NCBI GenBank assembly: GCA_038659295.1
Contig: JASNGC010000003.1
Coordinates: 186,001-250,000, forward strand
DNA: 64,000 nucleotides
From: Enterocytospora artemiae
Taxonomy: Eukaryota; Microsporidia
Direction of reading: 5' to 3'
Shown: positions 37,001 through 46,451 of the stretch, piece by piece
How positions within the stretch are numbered: the first letter of the stretch is position 1
Layout: each line of letters begins with the position of its first letter
Notes under the pieces: generated by a model
The model's database searches: none
Seen by the model: the letters and a program-made list of their open reading frames with translations, nothing else
Told to the model about the DNA's origin: nothing
Position numbers and translations under genes: made by a program

Positions 37001-40000
37001 GTTTCCATAAATTATCTACCATCAGCATTCCAGATCAGATATGCTGGTTGCAAGGGAGTGATAGTTGTGCAACCATTCTTAAGTGACAAAAGTAGTAAGG
37101 AATATAAGGAATGGACAGACAGGAATAGAGTTTCCAGAGAATTAGTCTGCTGCGATTTGATTATTAGAAGAAGTATGAAGAAATTCGACTCTAGCCATAT
37201 TAATTTAGAAATCATTACTTATTCAAAATCTACTCCTTATTACTTAAATAGACAGGTTATTATGATACTAGAAGGGCTGGGGATTCCATCCTATATCTTT
37301 ATACAGCTACAAGATGCATATGTTATCCAGGTATTGCAGGAAATTGTCAATGATACGGGCCGATTTATTTATAGAAGCTGTAATATCTTTCCAAAGCCTA
37401 TAATCAATACAGACCATTCCTTCTTTAGAAAGTTGCTATATCCCTGCTTTAACAATGTACTAGATGATATTAATAAGAAGTGTAGGATAAAGATAGATCA
37501 GGGAAGATCAGCAATTGGCGTTATCGATGAATTGAATATACTAGAGGAGAATGAGGTATTTATGATGTATAAAGAGGAGGAGGCAAGTGATTTCATGACC
37601 AAGGCATATCATAGTGCTGCCAGTGGCAATGTCACTTCCTACGGTATTTGGAAGGTGCCCTTGGGTACTGCTCTTGTATCTAAAAACCCAACCATGCATC
37701 CTGGGGATTTACGCATAGTAACATGTGTGGATCGGCCGGAGCTACATTATCTGAAAGATGTTGTGGTGTTTAGTCAGAAGGGTGGTAGACCGGTGTTTAA
37801 TGAGTGTTCTGGAAGCGATTTAGACGGAGACATATTTAATATAACATGGAATGCTAAACTGATTCCAAAGGTACTGTTTAAACCTTATGATTATAACAAT
37901 GTAGGTGGTGATGCTAGTGCTGGTAGTCGTAGTAACTACATGAGCTCTCTTACTAAAAAAGTTGTATTGAACTCTGATATTGTCAACTTTTTTATTAGAC
38001 ACATGAGAACTTATCAACTTGGACTAATTGCCAGCTCACATATGGCCAACTCAGATAAATATTCTATATTTTCTCCGAATAGCCTAAGATTGTCCGAGCT
38101 GTTTAACAAATCAATAGACTTCGTTAAAACTGGATCATCAGCCACAATTAGCGAGGATCTATTACCTAATGAATATCCTGATTTTATGGAGTTGTCTCCA
38201 GGATACTATTCTGGCAAAGCGTTGGGGCAGTTGTATAGAAGGTCTCATATAAGTATGAATACAGAAGGAAGTTGTGAATGTGGGGTATGCTTTAACAGGA
38301 TATGCAGTAGTTTGAATGAAACACAAGAAACAATATTAAGGGGATCCAATGTAATATTGAGATACATCGATAAATATGATAATGATTGGGATAGTAGTGG
38401 CCAGGGGGCCAGTGTCACGAGAAATGGCACTAGGAAGGACTCCGCCAATTATCACCTTGATATCCTATCACTTTTATCCAAATTCGGTTTAAAAGATGAG
38501 GGATCTTTGTTTACTAGTAAGGATCCTACTATACAGAAAGAACTAAGAAATACTGTCCGAGCATACACTAACAACACCAGCATATTTACGTATGATTTTG
38601 ATGAATGTAGAGATAAAATCCAATCCAACATGTTCCTTGCTAATGATAGTTATAGGTTAAATGGATTTGTAAGGAAGGTAGTCATGGACAGCAATACTTG
38701 TTGGGATGAAGGAAAATACTCTGGATGTGTATTCAACTCCAACATATTGTTGAAAAATGATGTTAGTGATGATGAAGTATTGAGTGATGCACTATATAAC
38801 GATCCAGTTACTAATAATGTTATTCATGGTAAGATTCTTGCAAGAGCTAATGTAAGCCGTTTGAATTCCTTTTTTTATTCTCTAGAGTCTCGCAGAGTTC
38901 CAATTTTTAGAGATGCATTTAATTTGTTACTAATAACAGAAACCTATTCTATAGATGAAATTGATAAGGTGGTAGATCTGCTAGAGCATATTAATACCAA
39001 ACTTGGTATTGATTATAATTCAAGTAGCGGCAATGTAGGAAATATACATAATAATTCTTTGACTATTGATTTCACTAGAGCACTTTTTTCTTTAAATAAC
39101 AATGCTTTATTTTCTCTGGGAGTTGCTCTTTGCTTAGATACTGCTATTTTTAGGAAGCTGAGTTTATTTTTTTCTTCTCCATTAAAACTATCTAGACCAG
39201 AGCGAGCCCCAAGAATCTGTCGGAGACAAACGTTAATAGTATCTGGGATGCTGGATGAAAACGAAGAGGTTGAATTCTTACGAAACAAGACAACTTGTTT
39301 GGACAGTATTAATATGGATAATGGCAAGATGAACCAATACACTATTAGTGACACATCTTATCATTCAGTTATATTAAAAAATCCTGGAAGTTGTAATAAA
39401 GATTATTATAGAGATGAGTGTAGAAATACTCTTATGAATATCCTTCATGCAATAGATACCCAATCACTACTAACAAAATTTCCAGAAATCAGAATCTCAC
39501 TCAAATTTACTCCAGGAAAGGTTTATATTAAAAATATTCCTGTGGTCCTATATAATTCTGGAATGAAAGTTAGAGATGTATTGAAAAAGTTTATAGTTAA
39601 TGAGGAATATGAATGCACTGGTATTTCTATTAACAGCGGTATAGCTGTCGACAATATATGTTATTTCAAAGTTTCTTTAGTATTCAATGGGTTTAACTAT
39701 CAACTGATCTATGAGGTGCCAAACAGCGTTAAACCAATTAATAATGACCCACACATCTCTTCAACTGATAATTCTATATTCATTGACCCTGATTTCTTTA
39801 ATCACAATCTACCTTCTGGAATTTTCAAGGAAAATATGGATATTGGAAGTATATTTATTGTTAATAACCATGAAAATGACTTGATAATCAAAATTGAAAG
39901 AAGCAGTATGATTTATCAAAAAAATATTGATCAAGAAGTTGAATCGACCAATAAACATCGGTATGATGACTCTGTTGGTACTGATTTAATTGATAACACC

Positions 40001-40438
40001 CTCGTTCAAAACAAATTTAGGAAAAATATTAGGATTACTCAAAAAACTGACAAGGAAAGAATCAAGTCAGCTATGGATGGCTTTAACATAGATGATGTGC
40101 ATCGATTAGTTTTACAGTACTTAAAATTATTACATGCTGAGAATATATCCACAAAAACTGAATTGGTTAAATTAGAAAAGATTGTCGAATCGAAATTTAA
40201 AGATGGAGTAATTCGGGAGGAAGTGTATGAAATAGACTTTAACAGATTTGGTCAGAATCGGAAAAAAAATCAAAACACAACCAACTATAATAATGCTGAC
40301 AATCACAAACTACCTATATATCTTAAAGAAACAAATGTTTTCCTACGTAAAGAGTGTTTTGTTAAGAAGACTGATTTCAGTGGCTTCTATAGAATATTCT
40401 CGAAGTTGTGGAAGGCATACACATACGATATAATATAG
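34043..40438 (+). CDS. RNAi-type RNA-dependent RNA polymerase with a putative degenerate Dicer-like helicase N-terminus
   Basis: A 2131-residue protein, taking the ATG at 34043 after CCCC (tctcacccctgcATG); the frame is open from 33950, with other ATGs at 33983 and 33998. The catalytic double-psi barrel of cellular (QDE-1/RDR) polymerases is unmistakable: ALVSKNPTMHPGDLRIV, then VVVFSQKGGRP and NECSGSDLDGDIF with Asp1259, Asp1261 and Asp1263. These enzymes make double-stranded RNA that feeds Dicer and Argonaute. It is about twice the usual length. I read the first 520 residues as an inactivated superfamily 2 helicase of Dicer type: SYHTSST (39-45) at the Walker A position, VVFDDETFHL (132-141) at DECH, LAFTSSP (153-159) at LTAS, VCFSLVNEMNLIYSIL as motif IV, and STVIFFDFCPSLEKY (400-414) at the motif V region, then a DUF283-like VTTTCNFGKVNTAIYLSQIL (about 498-517). 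The ~800 C-terminal residues are unassigned. Confidence 0.93.
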   Translation: MSLTRDDIRDIFLSGLVGRYNDSVILKALETDILVYFPSYHTSSTFLSEWGQLFEQFDAGYTLFVSESIDLKKMVYSSRKNIYENTNNKFNESAPRKCIFINPKELPYYVEKNKPCNAIARLNDENINISSVVFDDETFHLVDQLSVDIPIKLAFTSSPIIFYNYFEGTFKVANTTDIDNTDGKFAFECFYSPLDHSNGYYKHLIETSEVVYYKTDLDMNAGESNVLKQDFAGIKYQSNAVIDDLSASHSTAKAIDLVTSLLHRQLFDFNYVSHFIDISNTPISQYVSDRLMCLIKCIYSLNGEECCVCFSLVNEMNLIYSILEKRVVKNYKNDQSDIDRDKFIDRNIISDIITMENIKTASDSGGSESMHLEGVFKNTSVPVNITFISFPPYGYSKIGSTVIFFDFCPSLEKYNKIFLLPEGFKVNLDRLIEFDQKVETEIRPTIKSRKLEVYTYTIYGNVNRIKRKTKDLEIVRNIACNTSSSDICSNTYKTFIRVTTTCNFGKVNTAIYLSQILSTPVLAPHLLDDRDAKCEFSEIKYGTVTGYEEFVLKEKLHGDNNVVYFKMFQLSIINGYHKLIIHYDIIDRILMTTNWGTNDVKLYIVLKYPPKVYEHERTDAHTINDEIYYTTRLSNDQFRYFDDSFDISITIPNSFIGSSPVDEIHSVNHLIRILSRYSDNIYISRVVEVKLTNLPLKEVLERVSGCNSTSINGISTLSDDSFGIYYLLLCLFSRKGRFLVNKISPLDLEYLLEINIEEFCKRMEAVLRFGMEKEAIKEEIVYLYNNVNGNTENDSRSLFVLTRSIIITPLRVYYNYEMPTESNRVLRYFDPDRFLRVSIRDEDTEYRYQNDLSTSSEYIYDYLRRLMLNGIFIGNRKYFFLVMTSSQMKEHNGWFVSTYISETGNLIIGTDYIKSWLGKFTAINNIGKYAMRIAQAFSSTTPTLDVANYLLIEDIHRNGYDFTDGVGLVTVELGKTIVECFNRNKNVSINYLPSAFQIRYAGCKGVIVVQPFLSDKSSKEYKEWTDRNRVSRELVCCDLIIRRSMKKFDSSHINLEIITYSKSTPYYLNRQVIMILEGLGIPSYIFIQLQDAYVIQVLQEIVNDTGRFIYRSCNIFPKPIINTDHSFFRKLLYPCFNNVLDDINKKCRIKIDQGRSAIGVIDELNILEENEVFMMYKEEEASDFMTKAYHSAASGNVTSYGIWKVPLGTALVSKNPTMHPGDLRIVTCVDRPELHYLKDVVVFSQKGGRPVFNECSGSDLDGDIFNITWNAKLIPKVLFKPYDYNNVGGDASAGSRSNYMSSLTKKVVLNSDIVNFFIRHMRTYQLGLIASSHMANSDKYSIFSPNSLRLSELFNKSIDFVKTGSSATISEDLLPNEYPDFMELSPGYYSGKALGQLYRRSHISMNTEGSCECGVCFNRICSSLNETQETILRGSNVILRYIDKYDNDWDSSGQGASVTRNGTRKDSANYHLDILSLLSKFGLKDEGSLFTSKDPTIQKELRNTVRAYTNNTSIFTYDFDECRDKIQSNMFLANDSYRLNGFVRKVVMDSNTCWDEGKYSGCVFNSNILLKNDVSDDEVLSDALYNDPVTNNVIHGKILARANVSRLNSFFYSLESRRVPIFRDAFNLLLITETYSIDEIDKVVDLLEHINTKLGIDYNSSSGNVGNIHNNSLTIDFTRALFSLNNNALFSLGVALCLDTAIFRKLSLFFSSPLKLSRPERAPRICRRQTLIVSGMLDENEEVEFLRNKTTCLDSINMDNGKMNQYTISDTSYHSVILKNPGSCNKDYYRDECRNTLMNILHAIDTQSLLTKFPEIRISLKFTPGKVYIKNIPVVLYNSGMKVRDVLKKFIVNEEYECTGISINSGIAVDNICYFKVSLVFNGFNYQLIYEVPNSVKPINNDPHISSTDNSIFIDPDFFNHNLPSGIFKENMDIGSIFIVNNHENDLIIKIERSSMIYQKNIDQEVESTNKHRYDDSVGTDLIDNTLVQNKFRKNIRITQKTDKERIKSAMDGFNIDDVHRLVLQYLKLLHAENISTKTELVKLEKIVESKFKDGVIREEVYEIDFNRFGQNRKKNQNTTNYNNADNHKLPIYLKETNVFLRKECFVKKTDFSGFYRIFSKLWKAYTYDII

Positions 40439-40583
40439 TTTTGGTATGGATATAAATTGTTACATATATTTCTTATTCTATACATGTGGTTTAGAATGCA
40501 GATATTGCTATCAAATTCTCTAAAATCATTAAAATTCTATAATATTTATTAGAAAGATCAACTTTTATGTATATTCCACAATA

Positions 40584-41081
40584 TTATTTTTTACCTTTAC
40601 TTTCCTTTACTATGTTTTCAGGTGTAGGACCAAAGTCAATAAAATTGTCTATGAATTCTTTGTACCATGTGTTATTGCTTTCTGATTGAGAGATATACAG
40701 TGGCAATCCACATTCAGGTAAATATGGTTGAATGTCCATACCATAATCAAGCACATCATGGTATTTGCTAGAGCCTAATTTACTGGCGTTTGAATGGACT
40801 ATATGTGTGTTGGCCTCGGGACTGTCCTTAGATTTTTTGGTTACAGTGATCACAGTCTGCATATTCACCTTACGTTTATGGCTCTTACTTAAATCAAACG
40901 TAGTAGCCTCTTCAAACGATAGCATTTTCGTACTGGGATTGTTTAGATGAATTGCATCCGGGACTTCCATCGTTTTGGAAGCGCCATTTTCCATTTTACC
41001 ACTTAGGATCTCTTTTAGCTGCTCGGTAGTCACGGCTTGCGTTGAGTATCTCCCTCCTCTGATTCGTCTTCTTTCCACCAT
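40584..41081 (-). CDS. Hypothetical protein, 165 residues
   Basis: A 165-codon ORF with ATG at 41081 and a basic N-terminus (MVERRRIRGGRYST). The middle is Ser/Lys-rich and probably disordered. The C-terminal segment has aromatic and Pro residues (GMDIQPYLPECGLPLYISQSES) and ends in KESKGKK. No domain, signal peptide or membrane span. The Arg/Gly-rich start hints at nucleic-acid binding. No CCC motif is seen. It converges with the RNA polymerase gene (145 bases between stops). Confidence 0.55.
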   Translation of the reverse strand: MVERRRIRGGRYSTQAVTTEQLKEILSGKMENGASKTMEVPDAIHLNNPSTKMLSFEEATTFDLSKSHKRKVNMQTVITVTKKSKDSPEANTHIVHSNASKLGSSKYHDVLDYGMDIQPYLPECGLPLYISQSESNNTWYKEFIDNFIDFGPTPENIVKESKGKK

Positions 41082-41367
41082 TTACTGGTCAGATCTTTCA
41101 AGGTTTAAAAAGCTTGAAACAAAAAATGAAACTTTAGTCTTTCTCAAATTTCAAAACAACTGCATCAAAGGATTTCCATCTATCTTGGTATCTCATATAT
41201 ACTCGATCTTGGAGAGAAAAATTTTGTGAAAGCATGTCCAGTGTACAGGGTTTATTGGGTCAGAATCATATGCTAATTGAATAAGAGCCTTCATTTATTT
41301 CGATAAGATAGTAAATATCTCAAGCATTGGTTTTCTGATACACCAGATCCAACTTAAAAGTTAGCCT

Positions 41368-41703
41368 TCAGTCCCATTTCCTTTGCTTATTTCTTTTCTT
41401 TTTATTTTTCTGCTCCACATTAATATCTTCCAATAAATTTTTGTTGTAATTGTGGTTTTTGTTGTGGTCAAAACTATTCTTACTGTTGGGGATGAATTTA
41501 TGATTAATATATTTCATCAGAAGACTTTCCATTTTGGAAATTTGCTTCAAAATGGGTAATTCCGGCAAATAATTGCTCTGTCTTCTATTTTCTAAGTCTA
41601 TGATGCCATCTTCCTCATCAAAATATTCATTCACAATTCTCAAGATTCCATCCGGCAATTCTTTGCAGAATTCTTCTTTGGTAAATAGAATGTTAGTCCT
41701 CAT
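41368..41703 (-). CDS. Hypothetical protein with a basic C-terminal tail, 111 residues
   Basis: A 111-codon ORF whose ATG follows CCC (tagccctctATG), which supports expression. An acidic helical N-terminal half (FTKEEFCKELPDGILRIVNEYFDEEDG) and a helix (LKQISKMESLLMKYINHKF) are followed by an Asn/His/Lys-rich linker and a strongly basic end (KNKKKRNKQRKW). The basic tail suggests a nucleolar or ribosome-assembly protein. No family is recognised. Confidence 0.6.
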   Translation of the reverse strand: MRTNILFTKEEFCKELPDGILRIVNEYFDEEDGIIDLENRRQSNYLPELPILKQISKMESLLMKYINHKFIPNSKNSFDHNKNHNYNKNLLEDINVEQKNKKKRNKQRKWD

Positions 41704-41842
41704 AGAGGGCTAACAATTTAATGTAAATAAACCACACACACATTAATTATAAAAGAGTTGCTTCCCTGAACAGGAGATAAAAAGTTAAAGCCTACCATTG
41801 GCATGCTTTTAAAGACAACTGCTAACAAATACTCTTCTAAAT

Positions 41843-42397
41843 TTACTTACGACTGACAAATCTCTTCTTCATCTTCGAGTAATCTCCATTTTTTCTATGC
41901 GGTATGTAAGAAAATACCAAAAACCGACTTCCTAGAATACTTTTCCATGCATCAGATATCTCTGCTTGAAACTCGGAATCTGAAATCCACAAACTGATTC
42001 TATAGGACTTATCCTTTTCATTAAACACCATCCCACAAATATTTGTAAAGGCTTCGGTGGCACAGAACACGAGGGTAGATCGAAAAAGCTCAAAAAGTTC
42101 AGAGTTATAGGGTACATCCTCTTCAATCCCGGCCTTGTTCCTTCCATCCGTCTTATTAATTTCCAATACTATCCTCCCGCCATTTATATTTGCACCATCT
42201 TCCCACTCAGGCATTATGGAATTCTTAAAAAAGTATGTATCATTAATCTCCTCCAATCTCAACTCTCTCAAATGGTCAATGGCATACATCAACTCTGGAA
42301 TAGTGCTGATTTCACCGACACACTCGATTGAATCAAGCCATGTTTTGGTAGTTGCTTCACCATTTCCGTGTTGATAAAACTTCCAAGTATCATCCAT
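41843..42397 (-). CDS. mRNA cap-binding translation factor eIF4E
   Basis: A 184-residue eIF4E. Cap-stacking residues are kept: Trp20 in TKTWLDS (human Trp56), Trp65-Glu66 in PEWEDGAN (human Trp102-Glu103) and Trp137 in RISLWISD (human Trp166). The linking sequence FFKNSIMPEWED..N.NGGR is classic. At the dorsal position equivalent to human Trp73 (DFWAL), which grips eIF4G and 4E-BPs, this protein has ELMYAI, so the usual Trp is missing. The end KRFVSRK resembles the KNRFVV end of the family. The start ATG lies after CCC (tcaccctctacATG). The protein binds the m7G cap to start translation. Confidence 0.88.
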   Translation of the reverse strand: MDDTWKFYQHGNGEATTKTWLDSIECVGEISTIPELMYAIDHLRELRLEEINDTYFFKNSIMPEWEDGANINGGRIVLEINKTDGRNKAGIEEDVPYNSELFELFRSTLVFCATEAFTNICGMVFNEKDKSYRISLWISDSEFQAEISDAWKSILGSRFLVFSYIPHRKNGDYSKMKKRFVSRK

Positions 42398-42859
42398 GTA
42401 GAGGGTGAAAAATTCAAAGAAATATCGATTATTTTTTTAATTCTATCTATGCTGTAGAAATGGATGAGTGTTGTTACTACAGCCAAAATAAAGTAGTGAG
42501 GTGTATTTAGAGATAGAATGGCTCAAGCACCCAGGAGATACATCTTAATTTTTAAACAATTTATTAAAAGCAGTTTCGAACAACGAATAGTTTTAAAGTG
42601 TTATGAAATTCAAGACATATCATTTAAAGTTTGTTACTTAGCATAATAATTGAAACAAACCTCAGCAAAAATTTTTCATCACCAAATTAGTATAATTTCT
42701 GTCTATATCCGAAAATTGATAAATTAAAATCTATACATCTAAGGAATCTCTCCACTCCCAATAAATATTTGTATATTTAAATTTAGCTATATCAGACGTC
42801 ATTGGTTCATGGCACTCCAAAAGTACAAAAAGTATTTCTTAATTTAAAATATTTATTGG
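42398..42859. other. Intergenic region, no supported feature
   Basis: About 462 A+T-rich bases between eIF4E and DRG1, both on the minus strand. The part next to eIF4E holds its promoter (CCC at -8). No RNA gene or repeat is seen. Confidence 0.4.
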
Positions 42860-43951
42860 TTAAACACCCTTAACTATTTGCACCACATCGCAATCATTCA
42901 GTACATGATCTTTCCCTACCTTTTGTTTTTGATGTTTAACTGATGTCCCCCACACAATAGCATATTTGAACTTCGATAAAATTTGCCTGTGGATAGAGTT
43001 GCAAAAATCTGCAACAGTTCTTCTTTTTTCACGTAAAATCACAGGCTCTTCGTAGTCCACCTCCTTACCCTTTGGTTTTGGATATATTCTTGTAAAGTTA
43101 AGATATTCCCAAGACTTCTTCATCAAAGTATCAAAGTTCCAGCACTTGTCTGCACTTATGGGAACAGCATGAGGAATACGGTAAATTATATCCAATTCTT
43201 CTATGGATATGGCATCTATCTTGTTTAGAACATAAATTGCGGGGATGTATTTTCTATTTCCTGCAACCGAATCTATAAACTCATCGATAGTAGGATTGCC
43301 CTGAATATTAACCTCTGCATTACTAATTCTAAATTCATGCAAAATATTCTTAATCAACTCGATATCAAAACTTCCACCAGTGCAGTTAATACCACCCTTA
43401 TCTCTCTTAGTTATCTTGATACTTGGTGGTTGTTTGTTGAGTCGAATACCTGATGTCTCCAATTCCCTTTCGATAATTTTCTTGTGTGTCATAGGGCGTG
43501 TCACATCAAGACATATAATAATTAAGGAACATGTCTTGGCAACTGCAATAACTTGCTTTCCTCGCCCCTTACCGTCCTTGGCACCCTCTATTATTCCTGG
43601 TAAATCAATGATCTGCAACTTTGCTCCATTGTATTGCACTACACCGGGGATGGCTGTCAGTGTAGTAAATTCATAAGCTGCCACCTCACTATCAACTCCA
43701 GTCAACTTTGACATGAGGGTACTCTTCCCTACACTCGGAAATCCCACAAATCCAATTCTGGCAACCCCAGTCTTCGACACATCGAATCCCCCTTCAGTAT
43801 TCGTGCTTCCCTTCACAGGAGCGATCAGCTCTTTCCTCAGCTTTGCTAACTTTGCCTTCAAAAGCCCTAGATGATTGGAGGTTGCCTTATTTTTCTGCGT
43901 TCTAGCCATTTCCGTTTCAATTTCTTTAATTTTCTCCAATGTAGCAGACAT
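42860..43951 (-). CDS. Developmentally regulated GTP-binding protein DRG1 (RBG1)
   Basis: A 363-residue Obg-like GTPase, close to the 367 residues of human DRG1. It opens with the helical [38 protein letters not shown] in character (residues 5-43). G motifs in order are G1 GFPSVGKS (about 69-76), G3 DLPG in [12 protein letters not shown], and G4 NKID. The S5D2-like insert is present ([17 protein letters not shown]). A C-terminal TGS domain ends in [31 protein letters not shown]1 associates with translating ribosomes together with a DFRP1/Tma46 partner. The ATG follows CCCCC (ccccctgaaATG). Confidence 0.93.
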   Translation of the reverse strand: MSATLEKIKEIETEMARTQKNKATSNHLGLLKAKLAKLRKELIAPVKGSTNTEGGFDVSKTGVARIGFVGFPSVGKSTLMSKLTGVDSEVAAYEFTTLTAIPGVVQYNGAKLQIIDLPGIIEGAKDGKGRGKQVIAVAKTCSLIIICLDVTRPMTHKKIIERELETSGIRLNKQPPSIKITKRDKGGINCTGGSFDIELIKNILHEFRISNAEVNIQGNPTIDEFIDSVAGNRKYIPAIYVLNKIDAISIEELDIIYRIPHAVPISADKCWNFDTLMKKSWEYLNFTRIYPKPKGKEVDYEEPVILREKRRTVADFCNSIHRQILSKFKYAIVWGTSVKHQKQKVGKDHVLNDCDVVQIVKGV

Positions 43952-44560
43952 TTCAGGGGGAAAAAGAAAAAATTCAGCGAAATAATTCTCTGCAAAAGAA
44001 CATCAGTGATACAAATGGAATTCCATATTTTTGTAAAGTTATGGATTTGTAATATCAGATTTGTTTTCTGTTAGGGTCTATCAATAGGTTATGTATCTCA
44101 AACACAATTCTATCTATTATACATAATTTATAAGTCAATTATCCAATTTATTAATACAATCGATAATATTAAAATATATGCTTAAAAATGTCTTCCACTT
44201 GCAGATCCTTCATGCAATTCCCCTGGCTTCACTGTTCAATTGCTCTAAAATAATTTTATATTTCTGGAGTTATCCAAACATATTGGGTATCCCATAACTA
44301 TTGAATACAGTTATTCTGAGAACCGCATTATTAACATATAAAGAAGATATTTTTATTTCCATAGCAATAATATTAAAAATTGTTGATATTTACAGATTTT
44401 CCAAAGAACACATTTGAGTCGTAATTTCTGGAAAATATTGTCAGCGTTGTTGTAAATTGTAGAAGTACTAAGGAAGCTGCATTCCTAAGTGAGTTAAATC
44501 ATTTACAGAATTATTAACACCACTATCATTCTAAAGATACTTTACAACACAAAACAGTTA
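43952..44560. other. Intergenic region between DRG1 and the tandem membrane-gene array
   Basis: About 600 A+T-rich bases. From about 44470 onward the sequence begins to resemble the 3' flank of the tandem repeat units (for example cagttaaaaacctctctattac at about 44555 against the corresponding region at 45575). The remainder shows no gene. Confidence 0.4.
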
Positions 44561-44728
44561 AAAACCTCTCTATTACTAAATACCGAATCTAAGTCATTTT
44601 TTATTGATTATAGTAATCAAAGATCATTGATGGCGGATGATCTACTAAACCATTCTTGACTTCCTCAATCGCTATGTTGTCTTCTCTTTAGAGAGTGATA
44701 AACGACCTCACAAATTTCTTTAATATGA

Positions 44729-45268
44729 CTACCTAAGGATATCACTTCCCCCATGCATAGAATTTAAATATAGATGTGGAATAAGGGATATCGCGTACCA
44801 TTGGTATATATAACTCAGATACCTCAAAAACATATTAACAGGGTGCTCCTCTCCTTGAACAGGATAACAAACATCATAAATAATATCTACTGATATTATA
44901 GATCCAATAAGAGTAGCACACACAGGATCCAAATATAAGGTGGAATAAATGATATTCCGAGTCGCCATAATATGGACAACACATATCTTAGTAAAGGGTT
45001 TGTCACTGTGGTATCTTCTCAAATCTTTCATAAACTTTTCAAGCAAAGAGAGTCCAACAATTATAAACACTGCGTATATTACTATCTCCTTATGTCGATA
45101 TGAAAATTGTATAACTGCATTGAGATAGGAAGCTATATCATTAGAAAGGAAAGAGGCTTTATCTTAAATAAAAGAAGTTTTATCACCAGAAGAGAAAGGG
45201 ACATTTTCCTTAGAAATAGATTTCAATGGATTTACATATTTGGGAAGTGGATAAGCCTCAGCATTCAT
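44729..45268 (-). pseudogene. Diverged copy of the tandem membrane-protein family, interrupted by a stop codon
   Basis: Reading the minus strand from the ATG at 45268, which sits in the same cataatacccccatc promoter context as the two intact copies, gives 34 codons and then an in-frame TAA at 45164-45166. The same frame continues without further stops to 44729. The continuation matches the intact paralogues: IASYLNAVIQFSYRHKEIVIYAVF against EASYFDIFKQFSYQYKEVAAFVF, and YLDPVCATLIGSIISV against FLTPLYAAIIGSVVFV. The N-terminal Pro/Ser-rich part is short, and the C-terminus has drifted, ending earlier than the homologous position of the intact stop (about 44635). It is most simply a pseudogene; stop readthrough is possible but unsupported. 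Confidence 0.75.
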
Positions 45269-45671
45269 AATACCCCCATCTCAAAACTTCATATTTATTA
45301 TGGAGTAATATCCATGGGGGAAATGGTAAGAATGGTTAATTTATATTATAATAAGCTTTTTTGAAGGTGAACTGTATTGTCCACTTCAACAGCAATATGA
45401 TTCTGATATTTCAGTGATTTACCATCAAAATACAATCTATATCAAATATTAAATGAACAATTGGAACTTCATTGACTCATCGTACTCTATGGGTAACGGA
45501 TATACTTTACCACCTAGACCGAGACCTTTCCAACCCCACCATTCTAACCCGTCACACCCATTTCAAAAAATATTTTACAGAATCTTAAAAAACTCTTTTA
45601 TTACCAAACAGTTGAATTTAGTCACTTTTTATTAGTCGAAGAGATCAAAAATCCATTAATGATGGAGGCGA

Positions 45672-46451
45672 TCACAATGCTGAATCAGCAGAAGTAGCAT
45701 CTCCATACTTAGCTTCTCTACTCGATATATGTTCCGCCCTATTTTGAGCAGAGTAAAAAATCCCAGCTGTACAAATTACGAACACCACCGATCCTATAAT
45801 AGCAGCATACAAAGGAGTAAGGAATACAAACGGGAGAGCAGATGCCACGGCTGCACCAAATCCAAGGGCCGAGTATAACCTCATGGGGAAACTTTTTTTA
45901 TCATTCTTATGTACTGGCAAGTATCTCATAAGCATCACAAGACATAAGGATATGACAAATACGAATGCAGCCACCTCCTTGTATTGATACGAAAATTGTT
46001 TAAATATGTCGAAGTAAGAAGCTTCTTCCTTAATCTTATTTGGAAGAGCGAATCTCGAGGGAGGGTTTTTAGGTGTAGTATCTGATGGAACAGGCAACAC
46101 TGACTTAATATCAATGTGGGGATTAGCTGTTGTATTTGTATCAGGATTGCCTAGATTCGCAGGCGTTGTATCCATAGGTTGTACTACTGGTTTTGAACTT
46201 ATTAACGACTCAAACTTAGCGCGATCACCAGCAGCAGCACTGGGAGTAGGATTAGGTGTTGTGCCCATTGGATCATTCTGAGGACCAAATACCTTAGATG
46301 GCACCTCAGGCTCTGCCGAAGGCGATAGCACCTCAGGCTCTGTGGAAGGCAGAGTACTACCATTGCCTTTATTAGCATCATTGCTACCGGTCATCCAAAC
46401 CCAATTCCAAGCCCGACTCAATAAATTCGGAGTCTCTTCTGTTTTCGTCAT
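45672..46451 (-). CDS. Tandem family membrane protein, copy A
   Basis: A 259-residue protein. Its N-terminal region is Pro/Ser/Thr-rich and lacks a signal peptide: a unique start (MTKTEETPNLLSRAWNWVWMTG), an internal near-duplicate STEPEVLSPSAEPEVPS, then a low-complexity linker. The conserved C-terminal part has three hydrophobic spans (VAAFVFVISLCLVMLMRYL; ALGFGAAVASALPFVFLTPL; YAAIIGSVVFVICTAGIFY) and a charged tail. From SPSAEPEVPS to the stop it is identical in DNA to copy B. GGGGG lies 5-9 bases upstream of the ATG (cgatgggggtattATG). The family is unrecognised. The arrangement, a variable exposed N-terminus on a fixed membrane anchor, fits a lineage-specific surface or organelle membrane family. 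Confidence 0.75.
   Translation of the reverse strand: MTKTEETPNLLSRAWNWVWMTGSNDANKGNGSTLPSTEPEVLSPSAEPEVPSKVFGPQNDPMGTTPNPTPSAAAGDRAKFESLISSKPVVQPMDTTPANLGNPDTNTTANPHIDIKSVLPVPSDTTPKNPPSRFALPNKIKEEASYFDIFKQFSYQYKEVAAFVFVISLCLVMLMRYLPVHKNDKKSFPMRLYSALGFGAAVASALPFVFLTPLYAAIIGSVVFVICTAGIFYSAQNRAEHISSREAKYGDATSADSAL

Noticed and set aside
45107..45364. 85-codon plus-strand ORF opposite the broken array copy
   Set aside because: It lies antisense to sequence with clear paralogue similarity on the minus strand.
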